Below, piece after piece: positions 35,686 through 44,361 of a stretch of DNA of 64,000 bases (position 1 is the first letter of the stretch; each line of letters opens with the position of its first letter). The stretch is from NCBI RefSeq assembly GCF_000513115.1, contig NZ_BAUU01000011.1, positions 81,218 to 145,217 of the forward strand. Reading direction: 5' to 3'. Made by a program: the position numbers and the translations under genes. Origin of the DNA: Halalkalibacter hemicellulosilyticusJCM 9152 (GTDB lineage: Bacteria; Bacillota; Bacilli; Bacillales; Bacillaceae_D). The notes below the pieces were generated by a model that had not been told where the DNA came from, did no database searches, and saw only the letters and a program-made list of their open reading frames with translations.

Positions 35686-36186
35686 TTATTGTCTTTTTAT
35701 TTTTGCAATTTCTCTTTCGTTTCGAGAAGCTTTTTCCCAAATATGGTCTTGGTCTGCTTCGATACTATCTAATCGCAGGATAACTTCTTTGTATTGAGAT
35801 CTTGTTTCATCTCTATGTGCTTGGATGTCCGCACGTAGCAAGGCCTGTCCTTCTTTTAAAGAACAAATATATTCACGAATAGAAGATTGTTCATCTTTTA
35901 TAGAGGAGAGTTCCTGCTTCATAGAAGACTGCTCCTGCTTGATAGAGGAGAGTTCCTGCTTCATAGAAGACTGCTCCTGCTTGATGGAGGAGAGTTCCTG
36001 CTTCATAGAAGACTGCTCTTGTTTGATGGAAGATAGTTCCTGCTTCATTGAATTTTGTCCATCCTTTATAGAGGATTGTTCTTCTTTCATAGATTGAAGT
36101 TCTGAATTTGTTTTTCCGACTGATGTGACGAGTTGCGTTAGTAAGTTTTCCATTCGATCAAGCTGTTCTTTTGACATTTGTGTCAC
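35686..36186 (-). CDS. coiled-coil heptad-repeat protein
   Basis: The 166-residue hydrophilic protein contains a run of about eight heptads alternating SSIKQEQ and SSMKQEL between residues about 40 and 105, flanked by LLTQLVTSVGK at the N-terminus and LDSIEADQDHIWEKASR at the C-terminus. The regular Ile/Met and Glu/Gln spacing predicts a long left-handed coiled coil. The GTG/ATG region has AAAGGAGG just upstream. No catalytic motif, export signal or membrane helix is seen. Similar short coiled-coil proteins are common in Bacillaceae without a known function. Confidence 0.8.
   Translation of the reverse strand: MTQMSKEQLDRMENLLTQLVTSVGKTNSELQSMKEEQSSIKDGQNSMKQELSSIKQEQSSMKQELSSIKQEQSSMKQELSSIKQEQSSMKQELSSIKDEQSSIREYICSLKEGQALLRADIQAHRDETRSQYKEVILRLDSIEADQDHIWEKASRNEREIAKIKRQ
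35890..36060 (-). repeat. 42-bp tandem minisatellite inside the coiled-coil gene
   Basis: The unit starting AGTTCCTGCTTC recurs at 35909, 35951, 35993 and 36035, exactly 42 bases apart, with few changes. Forty-two bases encode two heptads, so copy number can vary without breaking the frame. Confidence 0.85.
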
Positions 36187-36327
36187 CTCCTTTTCTTTTA
36201 TTATAATTTATTCATTGACGCATGGCTAGAAAGAGATAAGTCCCTTTAGTTGATTATTTGTTCATTTTGTTTAATGATTAAGGAGCGCTATTAATTTGAT
36301 ATAGAAATAATTATTGGAGGGATATAG

Positions 36328-37383
36328 ATGGAAATAGGAATTAGTACATTTGTCGAGACGACACCAACATTAAAAGGAGGGGAAGCGCCGAGTCATGCTG
36401 AGCGGATTAGAGAAGTTGTGGAGGAAATAGTGTTAGCGGACCAAGTTGGACTGGATGTATTTGGTGTAGGTGAGCATCATCGTCATGATTTTGCTGCGTC
36501 CTCGCCTGCGGTTGTTTTAGCAGCAGCCGCCGCTCAGACAGAGAGGATTCGTTTAACAAGTGCGGTAACTGTACTTTCTTCTGCAGACCCTGTTCGGGTG
36601 TTTCAAGATTTTGCGACCGTTGATGCGATCTCGAATGGGCGAGCTGAGATTATGGCAGGTAGAGGTTCTTTTATTGAATCTTTTCCATTATTTGGTTACG
36701 ACTTGAATGATTATAATGAATTGTTTGAAGAAAAGTTGGAGCTCTTGTTAAAGATTCGTGAATCTGAAAAAGTAACATGGAGTGGGAAACATCGCCCAGC
36801 TATTCAGGAATTAGGTGTTTACCCTAGACCCGTACAAGAACCGCTTCCTGTTTGGATCGGAAGTGGAGGGAACTCAGAATCGGTTGTACGCGCTGGAGTT
36901 CTCGGGTTGCCTCTCGTATTAGCAATCATAGGTGGCAGCCCGCTACAGTTTGAACCACTTGTCCGTTTATATAAACGAGCAGCCGAGCACGCAGGTCATG
37001 ATGTGTCAAAGCTGCCAGTTGCATCGCATTCACATGGCTTTATTGCTGAGACGACTGACGCTGCAGCAGATGCTTTTTATCCATCGACAAAGTTTGTCAT
37101 GAGTCAACTAGGACGTGAACGAGGCTGGCCCCCATATACGAGAGAAACGTTTGATGCAGCAAGAAGCTTTGAAGGAGCTTTATACGTTGGTGATGTACAA
37201 ACCGTTGCGAAAAAGATTATTCATTTGCGTAAAGAGGTTGGCATCACTCGTTTTATGTTACATGTTCCAGTCGGATCGATGCCACATGAAAAAGTGATGA
37301 GAGCGATTGAGCTATTAGGAAAAGAAGTTGCACCGCTAGTCCGAGAAGATATTAAGAAGTGGGAGGAGAATGGCGGAGAATAA
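36328..37383 (+). CDS. LLM-class flavin-dependent oxidoreductase
   Basis: The 351-residue protein is a bacterial luciferase-like TIM barrel. EIGISTFVETTP, DVFGVGEHHRHDFAASSP and IRLTSAVTVLSSADPVRVFQ are family blocks; the last shapes the flavin site. It probably uses reduced FMN or F420-like flavin for oxidation of an unknown substrate. TTGGAGGG precedes the ATG. It stands alone between the coiled-coil gene (divergent) and a bidirectional terminator. Confidence 0.9.
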   Translation: MEIGISTFVETTPTLKGGEAPSHAERIREVVEEIVLADQVGLDVFGVGEHHRHDFAASSPAVVLAAAAAQTERIRLTSAVTVLSSADPVRVFQDFATVDAISNGRAEIMAGRGSFIESFPLFGYDLNDYNELFEEKLELLLKIRESEKVTWSGKHRPAIQELGVYPRPVQEPLPVWIGSGGNSESVVRAGVLGLPLVLAIIGGSPLQFEPLVRLYKRAAEHAGHDVSKLPVASHSHGFIAETTDAAADAFYPSTKFVMSQLGRERGWPPYTRETFDAARSFEGALYVGDVQTVAKKIIHLRKEVGITRFMLHVPVGSMPHEKVMRAIELLGKEVAPLVREDIKKWEENGGE

Positions 37384-37422
37384 GCATTAGTTTGATTTTA
37401 GAAAAAATAAAAAGCTAAATTA

Positions 37423-37476
37423 ACTCCAAAAGAGTGTCTCTAAAGGAATGTATACTTCGAGACACTTTTTTGGAGT
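37423..37476. terminator. long bidirectional terminator
   Basis: ACTCCAAAA-AGTGTCTC (37423-37440) pairs with GAGACACT-TTTTGGAGT (37459-37476). The A-run on one side and T-run on the other let it work in both directions. Confidence 0.85.
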
Positions 37477-37627
37477 ATTAAACAAGTTCAATTGATAAAA
37501 GTAAAATATCAATCAAATCGACTTTCGACTTTCAGGATGTAGGTAATTCTTACAAGTTCTTTTGATGAATAAGTAAAGCGCGTAAATGAACAATAATCGT
37601 ATAACCTCTCTATAAAGGAGTACGAGT

Positions 37628-39610
37628 ATGAAGCGTATTATAGTCGTAGGAATTTGCTTATTCATTGGTGTCGTCATTATTCTTGCAAGTATTACTTACA
37701 TGGAACCAAGCTATGCAGTAAATCCCAAAGGGGAGCATTCCTTAAATCACCCTCTTGAACATGATATGAATGATATTTACGGTTATGATGTATGGGGCAA
37801 GTCACTTTCATTGAATGATGTAGAAGAATGGAATGAAGAGCAACGTTCTTTACATAATGGTGTAGTAGAAGTCAATGATGATTTAATAGGATTAGGAAGA
37901 GACTTATTCTATGAAGAGACATTTAATAATGAGGAGTATATTACAGATGTATTAGGGATACTAGATGGTCCTTTATCAGTATGGAATATATCAAAAGCAG
38001 TTCTTGCAGCGAGAAAAGAAGGGACAGACAATTTAAAGGTTGAATTAGCAGAAGATGCGACGATTGGTGGTCGAACGTTTAAAAAAGGAGATGTCATTGA
38101 AACGGGCTTAGATGTACCAAAAGGTGCATGGGCTCCACTCGGTATGCCAATCTCCTTCCGTGAAGGACGTTTAAAAGCAGGAATATCCTGTGCAGCTTGC
38201 CATGCAACAGTTGATCGCCACACAGGAAAAGTCATTGAAGGAGCACCAAATGCTAATTTCAATGCTGGATTAATGTTAGCACTTGCTTCTAATTCAGCTG
38301 CCTATTTTACAAATACAGATATCGACGAGGAGAAAATTAAGAATTTTATTGTAGAGCAAGAATGGATGAAGGAAAAGGAGTCTAATACGGAGTCCTACGT
38401 TGCTTTACCAGATATTCAAAAAATGGAGGATGCAGTTGACCGTGCTTTGCTTAATTGGCCAAAGGGAAATTTTGATTCAACGATTGATCTAGAAAACAAT
38501 CCGACACAAATACCAGATTCCTTCACATTGGATGATCATCCATACGGATGGAATGGATTTGCTGCAGTGGGACCATTTAAAGGGTTAACCTCGTTAAATA
38601 ATAATGTTCACGCACAAAACTCTGATTCACTTGCTCAAGTAGATCAAAGTAATGCGTTATTTAACATTGATAAAGAACGTTATATTGGAATTCTTCTTCA
38701 AAATGCCCCTAATAAGAATTATCGATATGCTTCTGACTCAGCAGAAAAACCAAGTGAGCTATTGGCAAGGATTGATCATAATGAAACGGTATGGGGATTT
38801 AATGATATGGTCCGTCCACCAACATACCCGAAACTGTCTCTCTTTACTCCGAATGGAACAATTATTGGGTCAGAGGGTTATACTGTATTAGAGGAATTAA
38901 ATGCTCTATCTGCTTATCAAAATGCACTTAAGCCACCATCTGAAACAGATCAATATACTGTGATAGAAGCAAGTGGACGTGATGTATTTAATCGTGCTGG
39001 ATGTGTAAGCTGTCACGCTGGTGAAGGGAGAACGAACCATCGCATCATACCGAATGAACAAGTAAAAGCAGAACCATCTAGGGCGAAGGCATTCAAAGAT
39101 ACAGTTAAATTGCTAGAAGAGGCGTGGTTCTATCCGTTAGACACTCCAATCCCTATTCCAGAAGGTACTGAAATGCTTAAAGTCCCTACTGATCACCTTG
39201 AGAATGATCAAGTACAGCTTATGTTAGCAAATGGGAATGAAGGTGGGTATAAAGTAAAAGGCTTAGTCGGATTACAATTCTCTGCACCTTATTTACATGA
39301 GGGAGGGATTGCTGTTGGCTCTAATAAAGACTCAGAGCTAGGTCTGAGTGGTACACATGAAAAAGGAATTGAACCAGATGCTTATAATAGCTTGTTAGCA
39401 ATGATTGATCGAAACCTTAGAAGGAAAGTTATTGAGGCTAATGAATTATCTCAATCTCTACAACATTCTCATTCGACAGGTGCTGGTCATCATTACTATG
39501 TCGACGAAGAAAGTGGATTTACAGCTGAAGAACAGGATGCGCTCATCCAGTATTTATTATCAATTGATTTAGAGAAGGAAAGGATTGCTGAAAGAAGAGA
39601 GGTTAACTAA
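37628..39610 (+). CDS. membrane-anchored dihaem cytochrome c, putative peroxidase-like electron carrier
   Basis: The 660-residue protein has an N-terminal signal anchor (residues 4-24) and two haem c attachment sites: CAACH at residues 188-192 and CVSCH at 459-463. APYLHEGGIAVG and the terminal GFTAEEQDALIQYLLSID match the second-haem domain of dihaem oxidoreductases and c-type peroxidases. The region between the haems (about 270 residues) is unusually long and contains no motif I recognise. It acts outside the membrane. It lacks an obvious electron-transfer partner nearby. AAAGGAG precedes the ATG. Confidence 0.85.
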   Translation: MKRIIVVGICLFIGVVIILASITYMEPSYAVNPKGEHSLNHPLEHDMNDIYGYDVWGKSLSLNDVEEWNEEQRSLHNGVVEVNDDLIGLGRDLFYEETFNNEEYITDVLGILDGPLSVWNISKAVLAARKEGTDNLKVELAEDATIGGRTFKKGDVIETGLDVPKGAWAPLGMPISFREGRLKAGISCAACHATVDRHTGKVIEGAPNANFNAGLMLALASNSAAYFTNTDIDEEKIKNFIVEQEWMKEKESNTESYVALPDIQKMEDAVDRALLNWPKGNFDSTIDLENNPTQIPDSFTLDDHPYGWNGFAAVGPFKGLTSLNNNVHAQNSDSLAQVDQSNALFNIDKERYIGILLQNAPNKNYRYASDSAEKPSELLARIDHNETVWGFNDMVRPPTYPKLSLFTPNGTIIGSEGYTVLEELNALSAYQNALKPPSETDQYTVIEASGRDVFNRAGCVSCHAGEGRTNHRIIPNEQVKAEPSRAKAFKDTVKLLEEAWFYPLDTPIPIPEGTEMLKVPTDHLENDQVQLMLANGNEGGYKVKGLVGLQFSAPYLHEGGIAVGSNKDSELGLSGTHEKGIEPDAYNSLLAMIDRNLRRKVIEANELSQSLQHSHSTGAGHHYYVDEESGFTAEEQDALIQYLLSIDLEKERIAERREVN

Positions 39611-39740
39611 TCTTAGATGGATGATAGTTAACAAATGCAATTGATTGAGAAGGAGATATCATTTCGCTGTAAAAGCTGTTTCGGGAGTAAATCGACGGTG
39701 AGAAAATGAACGATCGATTTAATCGAAAAAAGCATGGACA

Positions 39741-39812
39741 CCTCTTTTCTTGTAAGAAGCCACTGAAAAGGTTGGTTTATAACCTTTTCAGTGCCCATCC
39801 TTCTAAAAGAGG
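39741..39812. terminator. long imperfect inverted repeat between convergent genes
   Basis: The inner stem CACTGAAAAGGTT/AACCTTTTCAGTG (39761-39773 with 39781-39793) is perfect. Outside it CCTCTTTT and AGAA pair with TTCT and AAAAGAGG, so the full hairpin spans 70 bases. It likely ends both the cytochrome and the pentapeptide-repeat transcripts, although T-runs are short. Confidence 0.65.
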
Positions 39813-39815
39813 TAG

Positions 39816-40667
39816 TTAACCGTTCATTAACCAATGCTCTGGAGTTGTGACGGTTGGTGGCAGCTTAGTATATTTATCACCATTTGCTGATTGCACTTGC
39901 GCCTGTGTTAAGAAGAGACAGTCTCTTAAATCAGCCCCACAGATATTGGCATCTCTTAAATCAGCACCGATCATGTCTGCCATGCGTAAGTCTGCTTTAC
40001 GCAAATCTGCAGCAATTAACAAAGAACCTCTAAAATTAAAACCGCTTAAATTAGCTCCACGTAATTTAGCACCTATTAGGTCAGGGCCTTTCTTGAGAGT
40101 AGGATGAGTGTTCTTACGTTTTAATTTGGCACGGAATCGTTCACTTGTTTGCAAAAGTAGATCATTCACAGTTGCTCTATGTTTAGAAATATCAAGTGCT
40201 AGAATATTAGTTGGAGAGAGGTTTGTTAGCTGATTTATTTCGTGAATGACTAGCTTAATATCATGATGGAATGGTTTAGCTACGTTCAGGCTAAAGGCTT
40301 CATGTAAGTACCGTAGCATTTCATGCAGCTGCTGCATAATCGGAAAGACTTCAAACATTTCGTTAGCTATATGACCGTGTGTCTTCCAATCGCTTCCATG
40401 ATATGTTTGCTGTGATACTTTTTGACCAGCACCGAAGCATTCGTAGACCGAGCAGCCACGAAAGCCTTCCTCTCTTAACTGGTCATGTATACGACAGCGA
40501 TAATCGGTAAGTAAATGACGACACGGTTCTCCACTATCTTTATAAAAAGGGAAATCTGCTGACTCCGCATAAGGTAAAGCAACGCAGCATAATCCAAAAC
40601 AGTTGTTGCAATCTGAGCTTAAGCTATTAGGGACTGTAAATTCTGTTGAACGATTCATCGTGTTCAA
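39816..40667 (-). CDS. Cys-rich pentapeptide-repeat protein
   Basis: The 283-residue protein has two parts. Residues about 17-90 hold nine cysteines (CNNCFGLCC, CRHLLTDYRCRIH, GFRGCSVYECFG), spaced like a metal or iron-sulfur binding module. Residues about 195-255 carry pentapeptide repeats of the A(D/N)LRxA type (LIGAKLRGANLSG, ADLRKADLRMADMIGADLRD), which fold into a right-handed quadrilateral beta-helix. No signal peptide or membrane helix is seen. Pentapeptide proteins include DNA-mimicking gyrase protectors, but the Cys module is not part of those. Function unknown. Confidence 0.85.
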   Translation of the reverse strand: MNTMNRSTEFTVPNSLSSDCNNCFGLCCVALPYAESADFPFYKDSGEPCRHLLTDYRCRIHDQLREEGFRGCSVYECFGAGQKVSQQTYHGSDWKTHGHIANEMFEVFPIMQQLHEMLRYLHEAFSLNVAKPFHHDIKLVIHEINQLTNLSPTNILALDISKHRATVNDLLLQTSERFRAKLKRKNTHPTLKKGPDLIGAKLRGANLSGFNFRGSLLIAADLRKADLRMADMIGADLRDANICGADLRDCLFLTQAQVQSANGDKYTKLPPTVTTPEHWLMNG

Positions 40668-40805
40668 CTCCTTATGACTAAAATGGACTTTTACTAGTTT
40701 CTATTTAGTGTAGCATAATTACATCGAAAATGGATTTTTTGAGAGTAATTTCTACTTACATAGTGGTTGTTCTGTCATTACAGGAGAGTTGGAAAAGTCA
40801 AGTGT

Positions 40806-41786
40806 TTATATGCTCCATTTCAAAAGAATGCCAGAATAAGCTAAGCCTCCACCGAACCCAAAGAGTAGCATCGTATCCCCTTTTTTTATTTTTCCATCAT
40901 CGACACCCTTATCTAAAGCCAATGGAATCGTCGCAGCTGATGTGTTTCCGTAGTAAATGAGGCTGTGCAAAGTCTTTTCGATAGGGAACGGACTTTTCTC
41001 ACAAATGGATTCAATCATACGCAAATTAGCGCTATGTGGAATAAACCAATCAACATCATTAAGAGTATAGGAAGTTTGATTGAGTAAGTCTCTCATTTCT
41101 TTCGGTACAGTATTGACAGCCCATTTGTACACTTCTCGACCATTTTGTACAATTTCCCCCGATGAGGATAAAGCTTCATCTGACATTTTTGTAGAAAGAT
41201 TCGTCGCATATAAATGCTTTCCCATCTCCCCTACAGATCCTAAATGAGAGGAAAGGAAGCTAGCTGCTTGTTCATGATGTTCGACTAGTACGGCCCCGCC
41301 CCCGTCCCCAAATAATATACAAGTCGTTCGATCAGTATAGTCAACGATTTTAGATAACGTTTCTGCCCCAATTACAAGTACCTTTTTGTTTAAGCCTGCT
41401 GTAATTAAACCATTTGCGATATGCAGGCCATAGGTGAAGCCTGCACAAGCAGCGTTTAAGTCGATGGCACCAGTATGTGGTATGCCTAGTTTCGCTTGTA
41501 CGAGTGAGGCCACACTAGGTGTTTTGAAGTCAGGCGTTAGTGTACAGACAATGATCATATCAACATCATCGATCACTTTATTATATTTTTTGATTAAATT
41601 CTCAACAGCTTTCACACAAATGTCACTAGTAAATTCATCGTCATTGGCGATTCGCCTTTCCTTTATTCCGGTTCGTTTGACAATCCATTCATCATTTGTT
41701 TCGACTAGCTTCTCTAAGTCAGCATTCGTTAATCTTTTTGCTGGAACATATGAGCCGATTGCGGTTATTTGCGCTTTAGATTGCAT
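40806..41786 (-). CDS. fabH: beta-ketoacyl-ACP synthase III
   Basis: The 326-residue thiolase-fold enzyme contains DLNAACAGFTYGL with the catalytic Cys, IPHSANLRM with the catalytic His, and YGNTSAATIP with the Asn, completing the Cys-His-Asn triad; the C-terminal GFGGGLAYSGILLKW is typical. It condenses an acyl-CoA starter with malonyl-ACP to start fatty acid synthesis in the cytoplasm. It stands alone without fabF or plsX, so it may be the second FabH (FabHB-like) that many Bacillus carry for branched-chain primers. Confidence 0.93.
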   Translation of the reverse strand: MQSKAQITAIGSYVPAKRLTNADLEKLVETNDEWIVKRTGIKERRIANDDEFTSDICVKAVENLIKKYNKVIDDVDMIIVCTLTPDFKTPSVASLVQAKLGIPHTGAIDLNAACAGFTYGLHIANGLITAGLNKKVLVIGAETLSKIVDYTDRTTCILFGDGGGAVLVEHHEQAASFLSSHLGSVGEMGKHLYATNLSTKMSDEALSSSGEIVQNGREVYKWAVNTVPKEMRDLLNQTSYTLNDVDWFIPHSANLRMIESICEKSPFPIEKTLHSLIYYGNTSAATIPLALDKGVDDGKIKKGDTMLLFGFGGGLAYSGILLKWSI

Positions 41787-41932
41787 TCATGTCACCTCAT
41801 TATTTGTTGATTAAGCTTAATTATAGCACTAGATATTAGTATCTGGTACTAAAAATAAAAATAAAAAGGAATTTCTGTAAGAGTAGAGAAAAGTAATGAT
41901 GTTGAATATGAGAAGGAAGGATTAGAGGTCAT

Positions 41933-42286
41933 ATGAATAAGAAGCGATTTCGTGTCATGATTGCAGTGTGTATGTTCATTTTTGGATGGTATATCGTATA
42001 TCAATGGATTGTCACAAATGATAACTTAGTCGGAAAAGTAACTTATATACATATAGAAGAAGAGGAGGTTCAAGGTCTTGAGATCAGGGCAAGCTGGTTT
42101 TCGAAATTTGATCAGGTTTCGATCATTATCGACCATGATACGAAAGTAATTTTAGGTGGAAGAACTATTTCATTAACGGAGCTAAGAGATAACATGGATA
42201 TTGGAGATCGAATCAAGATCGAGACAAGTGATACGACTTTGCTATCAGCTCCACCCATTGTTCGCGCGCTACGTGTGGAGCTTTGA
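41933..42286 (+). CDS. small membrane-anchored hypothetical protein
   Basis: 117 residues with one N-terminal transmembrane helix (about 8-28) and an outer beta-rich domain (VGKVTYIHIEEEEVQGLEI, DRIKIETSDTTLLSA) that resembles a small OB- or DUF3221-like fold. I do not recognise the family. GAAGGAAGG at 41910-41918 precedes the ATG. It is monocistronic, lying between divergent fabH and a convergent ATPase gene. Confidence 0.65.
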   Translation: MNKKRFRVMIAVCMFIFGWYIVYQWIVTNDNLVGKVTYIHIEEEEVQGLEIRASWFSKFDQVSIIIDHDTKVILGGRTISLTELRDNMDIGDRIKIETSDTTLLSAPPIVRALRVEL

Positions 42287-42355
42287 TAGTAAGAATGCTG
42301 GTCATCATGAAAATAAATCCATTAGTAGGATATGTTCTACAGATGTCGCTTAATA

Positions 42356-43069
42356 TCAATCCTCAAATAATTCCTTTAACATACGTTCTCGATTTTGTAA
42401 AAAGTAGCTCGTCACTTGATAATGATTAGTTTGTTCGTATTCTACTTCTTGGATCGTACGGTTGTCGAAACTTAAAATTGTCGCATTTGGATAGCCTAGC
42501 AGAATAGGTGAATGTGTAGCGATGATAAACTGACTATTCCCTGTTGTGACAAGGTCATGAATCATTCGTAAAAAGGAAAGCTGGCGCTGTGGCGACAGTG
42601 CTGCCTCTGGCTCATCTAATAAATAGAGTGCATTCCCATTAAAACGATTTGTGAAAAGGGAAAAAAACGATTCTCCATGAGATTGCTCATGCAATGAGAG
42701 CCCACCATATGAGTCGGTAGCGCCAATGTCATCAATGTGTGAAGCGAATTGGTAAAACGATTCGGCTCGAAGAAAGAACCCCTTTGTTGCTTTTGGCATC
42801 CATGAAAGCCTAACGTACGGTCCGAGAGCTGATTGAGAAGCGTGCAAATCGTATGTATGATTCCTCCCACCACCTGCTGTATTAAATTCACACTTATCGG
42901 CAATTGCTTCTAGTAAAGTTGATTTTCCTGAACCATTCTCTCCAACGAAGAAGGTCACGTTGTTCGTAATTTCGAGTAAATTGAAGTTTTTTATAGTAGG
43001 TATGGAAAAAGGATATTGTCTAAAAGAATCGATTTTTTCGCGCTGGAGCTGAACTCTCTTTAGAAACAT
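42356..43069 (-). CDS. AAA family ATPase (ABC/RecF-like, single domain)
   Basis: The 237-residue cytoplasmic protein has Walker A FVGENGSGKSTLLEAI, a HGES-type signature before FFSLF, Walker B ALYLLDEPEAALSP and an H-loop IIATHSPILLG. The short spacer and absence of a permease place it with RecF/Rad50-like or AAA_23 ATPases rather than transporters. Such stand-alone ATPases are found beside nucleases in some defence systems, but no such partner is nearby. Role unknown. Confidence 0.85.
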   Translation of the reverse strand: MFLKRVQLQREKIDSFRQYPFSIPTIKNFNLLEITNNVTFFVGENGSGKSTLLEAIADKCEFNTAGGGRNHTYDLHASQSALGPYVRLSWMPKATKGFFLRAESFYQFASHIDDIGATDSYGGLSLHEQSHGESFFSLFTNRFNGNALYLLDEPEAALSPQRQLSFLRMIHDLVTTGNSQFIIATHSPILLGYPNATILSFDNRTIQEVEYEQTNHYQVTSYFLQNRERMLKELFED

Positions 43070-43183
43070 AAGATCACCCGTTTGCCTTTTCTTTTATCGT
43101 AACATGTAAGAGGCAATTCATCTATGCATAACGAAACACTTTTTATCCATAATAATCATGACTAATATTTAGGAGATGAAGAG

Positions 43184-44026
43184 ATGAAAAAAAGTGGATG
43201 GTTTGTTGTAATCACCATGTTCGTTTTCGGACTGTTAATGTCTGGTGGTGTGTTTGCCAATGAGGATGTGGATCAGCAGTTTTGGTGGAAAAAGGATCGT
43301 GAAAAAGAGGATTTCCCTGATTTACGAGGAGGACCAGAAAACCCTGAGCGAAGTCGTCAGCAACCCGTAGATATGAACGTATTGCAGCAACAGTATCCAG
43401 ATATATTTATTCAACAAGGTCCGGCCGACTCAAATCGAATCGCACTAACATTTGATGATGGACCAGACCCTCGCTTCTCGGAGGATGTACTGAATGTTCT
43501 GAGTGAATATAATGTGCCGGCTACGTTCTTTGTTTTAGGATCTCGTGCTGTTGCATATCCAGAAATTGTTGAGAGGATGAATAATGAAGGTCATATACTC
43601 GCCAATCATACTTATTTTCACCCTAATCTCGTGAAAGAGGGAGATATTCCAACGTTGGAACGTGAGGTGACGAGAACGGAGGATGCACTTAATGAGATCG
43701 TTGGCTATCGGACAAGCTTATTCCGTCCACCGTATGGATTTCTGTATGGAGAATTAGTTGAAAAGCTTGCAGAAATGCAATATCTCGTCATTGGTTGGTC
43801 GGTTGATTCGTTGGATTGGCAAGAGGATCCACCAGAGGTGATTGCAGCAAATGTTATTGACAATGTTGGACCAGGGGCGATTATATTATTGCATGATGGA
43901 GCAGATTGGGACGGTGATCGAACAAATACGATCGAATCATTGCGACAAATTATCCCGACATTACAAGAACAAGGGTATGAATTTGTGACTGTGCCTGAAT
44001 TGTTGAATGTACCCTTTGCAAGGTGA
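43184..44026 (+). CDS. secreted polysaccharide deacetylase (NodB domain)
   Basis: The 280-residue protein has a signal peptide (MKKSGWFVV... cleaved near VFANE) and a carbohydrate esterase 4 domain. IALTFDDGPDP supplies the catalytic base and metal Asp, NHTYFHP the two His ligands, RPPYG the conserved Arg, and IILLHDGADW the LLHD motif. It removes N-acetyl groups from peptidoglycan or another amino-sugar polymer outside the cell; metal-dependent. AGGAGATG precedes the start. A repeat copy follows downstream. Confidence 0.92.
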   Translation: MKKSGWFVVITMFVFGLLMSGGVFANEDVDQQFWWKKDREKEDFPDLRGGPENPERSRQQPVDMNVLQQQYPDIFIQQGPADSNRIALTFDDGPDPRFSEDVLNVLSEYNVPATFFVLGSRAVAYPEIVERMNNEGHILANHTYFHPNLVKEGDIPTLEREVTRTEDALNEIVGYRTSLFRPPYGFLYGELVEKLAEMQYLVIGWSVDSLDWQEDPPEVIAANVIDNVGPGAIILLHDGADWDGDRTNTIESLRQIIPTLQEQGYEFVTVPELLNVPFAR

Positions 44027-44059
44027 TATGGATCATTTAATTTTGAAATCAAAATTTGT

Positions 44060-44175
44060 AAATGTTGCAAAAGTAAGTTAGGGAACAATCGAGGAGATGT
44101 AGTCGAATTCGCAGGTGGTGTTGTAACGGCTACGCACCACACTTTTACGAAAAGACGTTATCGCATTTGTATTAT
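44060..44175. repeat. dispersed intergenic repeat, copy C (modules S and R)
   Basis: Bases 44070-44123 match 961-1014 (module S), and about 44124-44175 match module R with TAACGGCT followed by CACTTTTACGAAAAG. In this copy the AACCCCA hairpin is missing and S and R are directly joined. Confidence 0.6.
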
Positions 44176-44307
44176 GAAAAAGTGTAGAGAATATGCCTCT
44201 ATGCTTTTTAATTTTTGTATGGTCTCAACAATTTGTATCTAAAATTCTCAGAACTACTATATGCATTTATAAATAGGTTTCCATTTTTATGATAAAATGG
44301 AGGAGAA

Positions 44308-44361
44308 ATGAACAGGTGGATTAGTAACATGCTACAAGTATGGTGGAGGTGGTTAGATTGA
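44308..44361 (+). CDS. Trp-rich leader peptide overlapping the HAD gene
   Basis: ATG at 44308 with TGGAGGAG at 44298-44305 opens a 17-codon frame, MNRWISNMLQVWWRWLD, ending at TGA 44359-44361. The stop overlaps the TTG start of the HAD gene (TTGA), which is typical of coupled translation. Four of 17 residues are Trp. CCATTTT/AAAATGG can pair just upstream of the ribosome binding site. It may be an attenuating or coupling peptide, or chance. Confidence 0.4.
   Translation: MNRWISNMLQVWWRWLD

Noticed and set aside
35890..36060. Regular repeats that might be a CRISPR array
   Set aside because: The repeats are contiguous without unique spacers and encode heptads in frame; it is a minisatellite inside a gene.
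42356..43069. AAA ATPase as part of a phage-defence pair
   Set aside because: No nuclease, methylase or toxin gene is adjacent; neighbours are fabH, a small membrane protein and a deacetylase.
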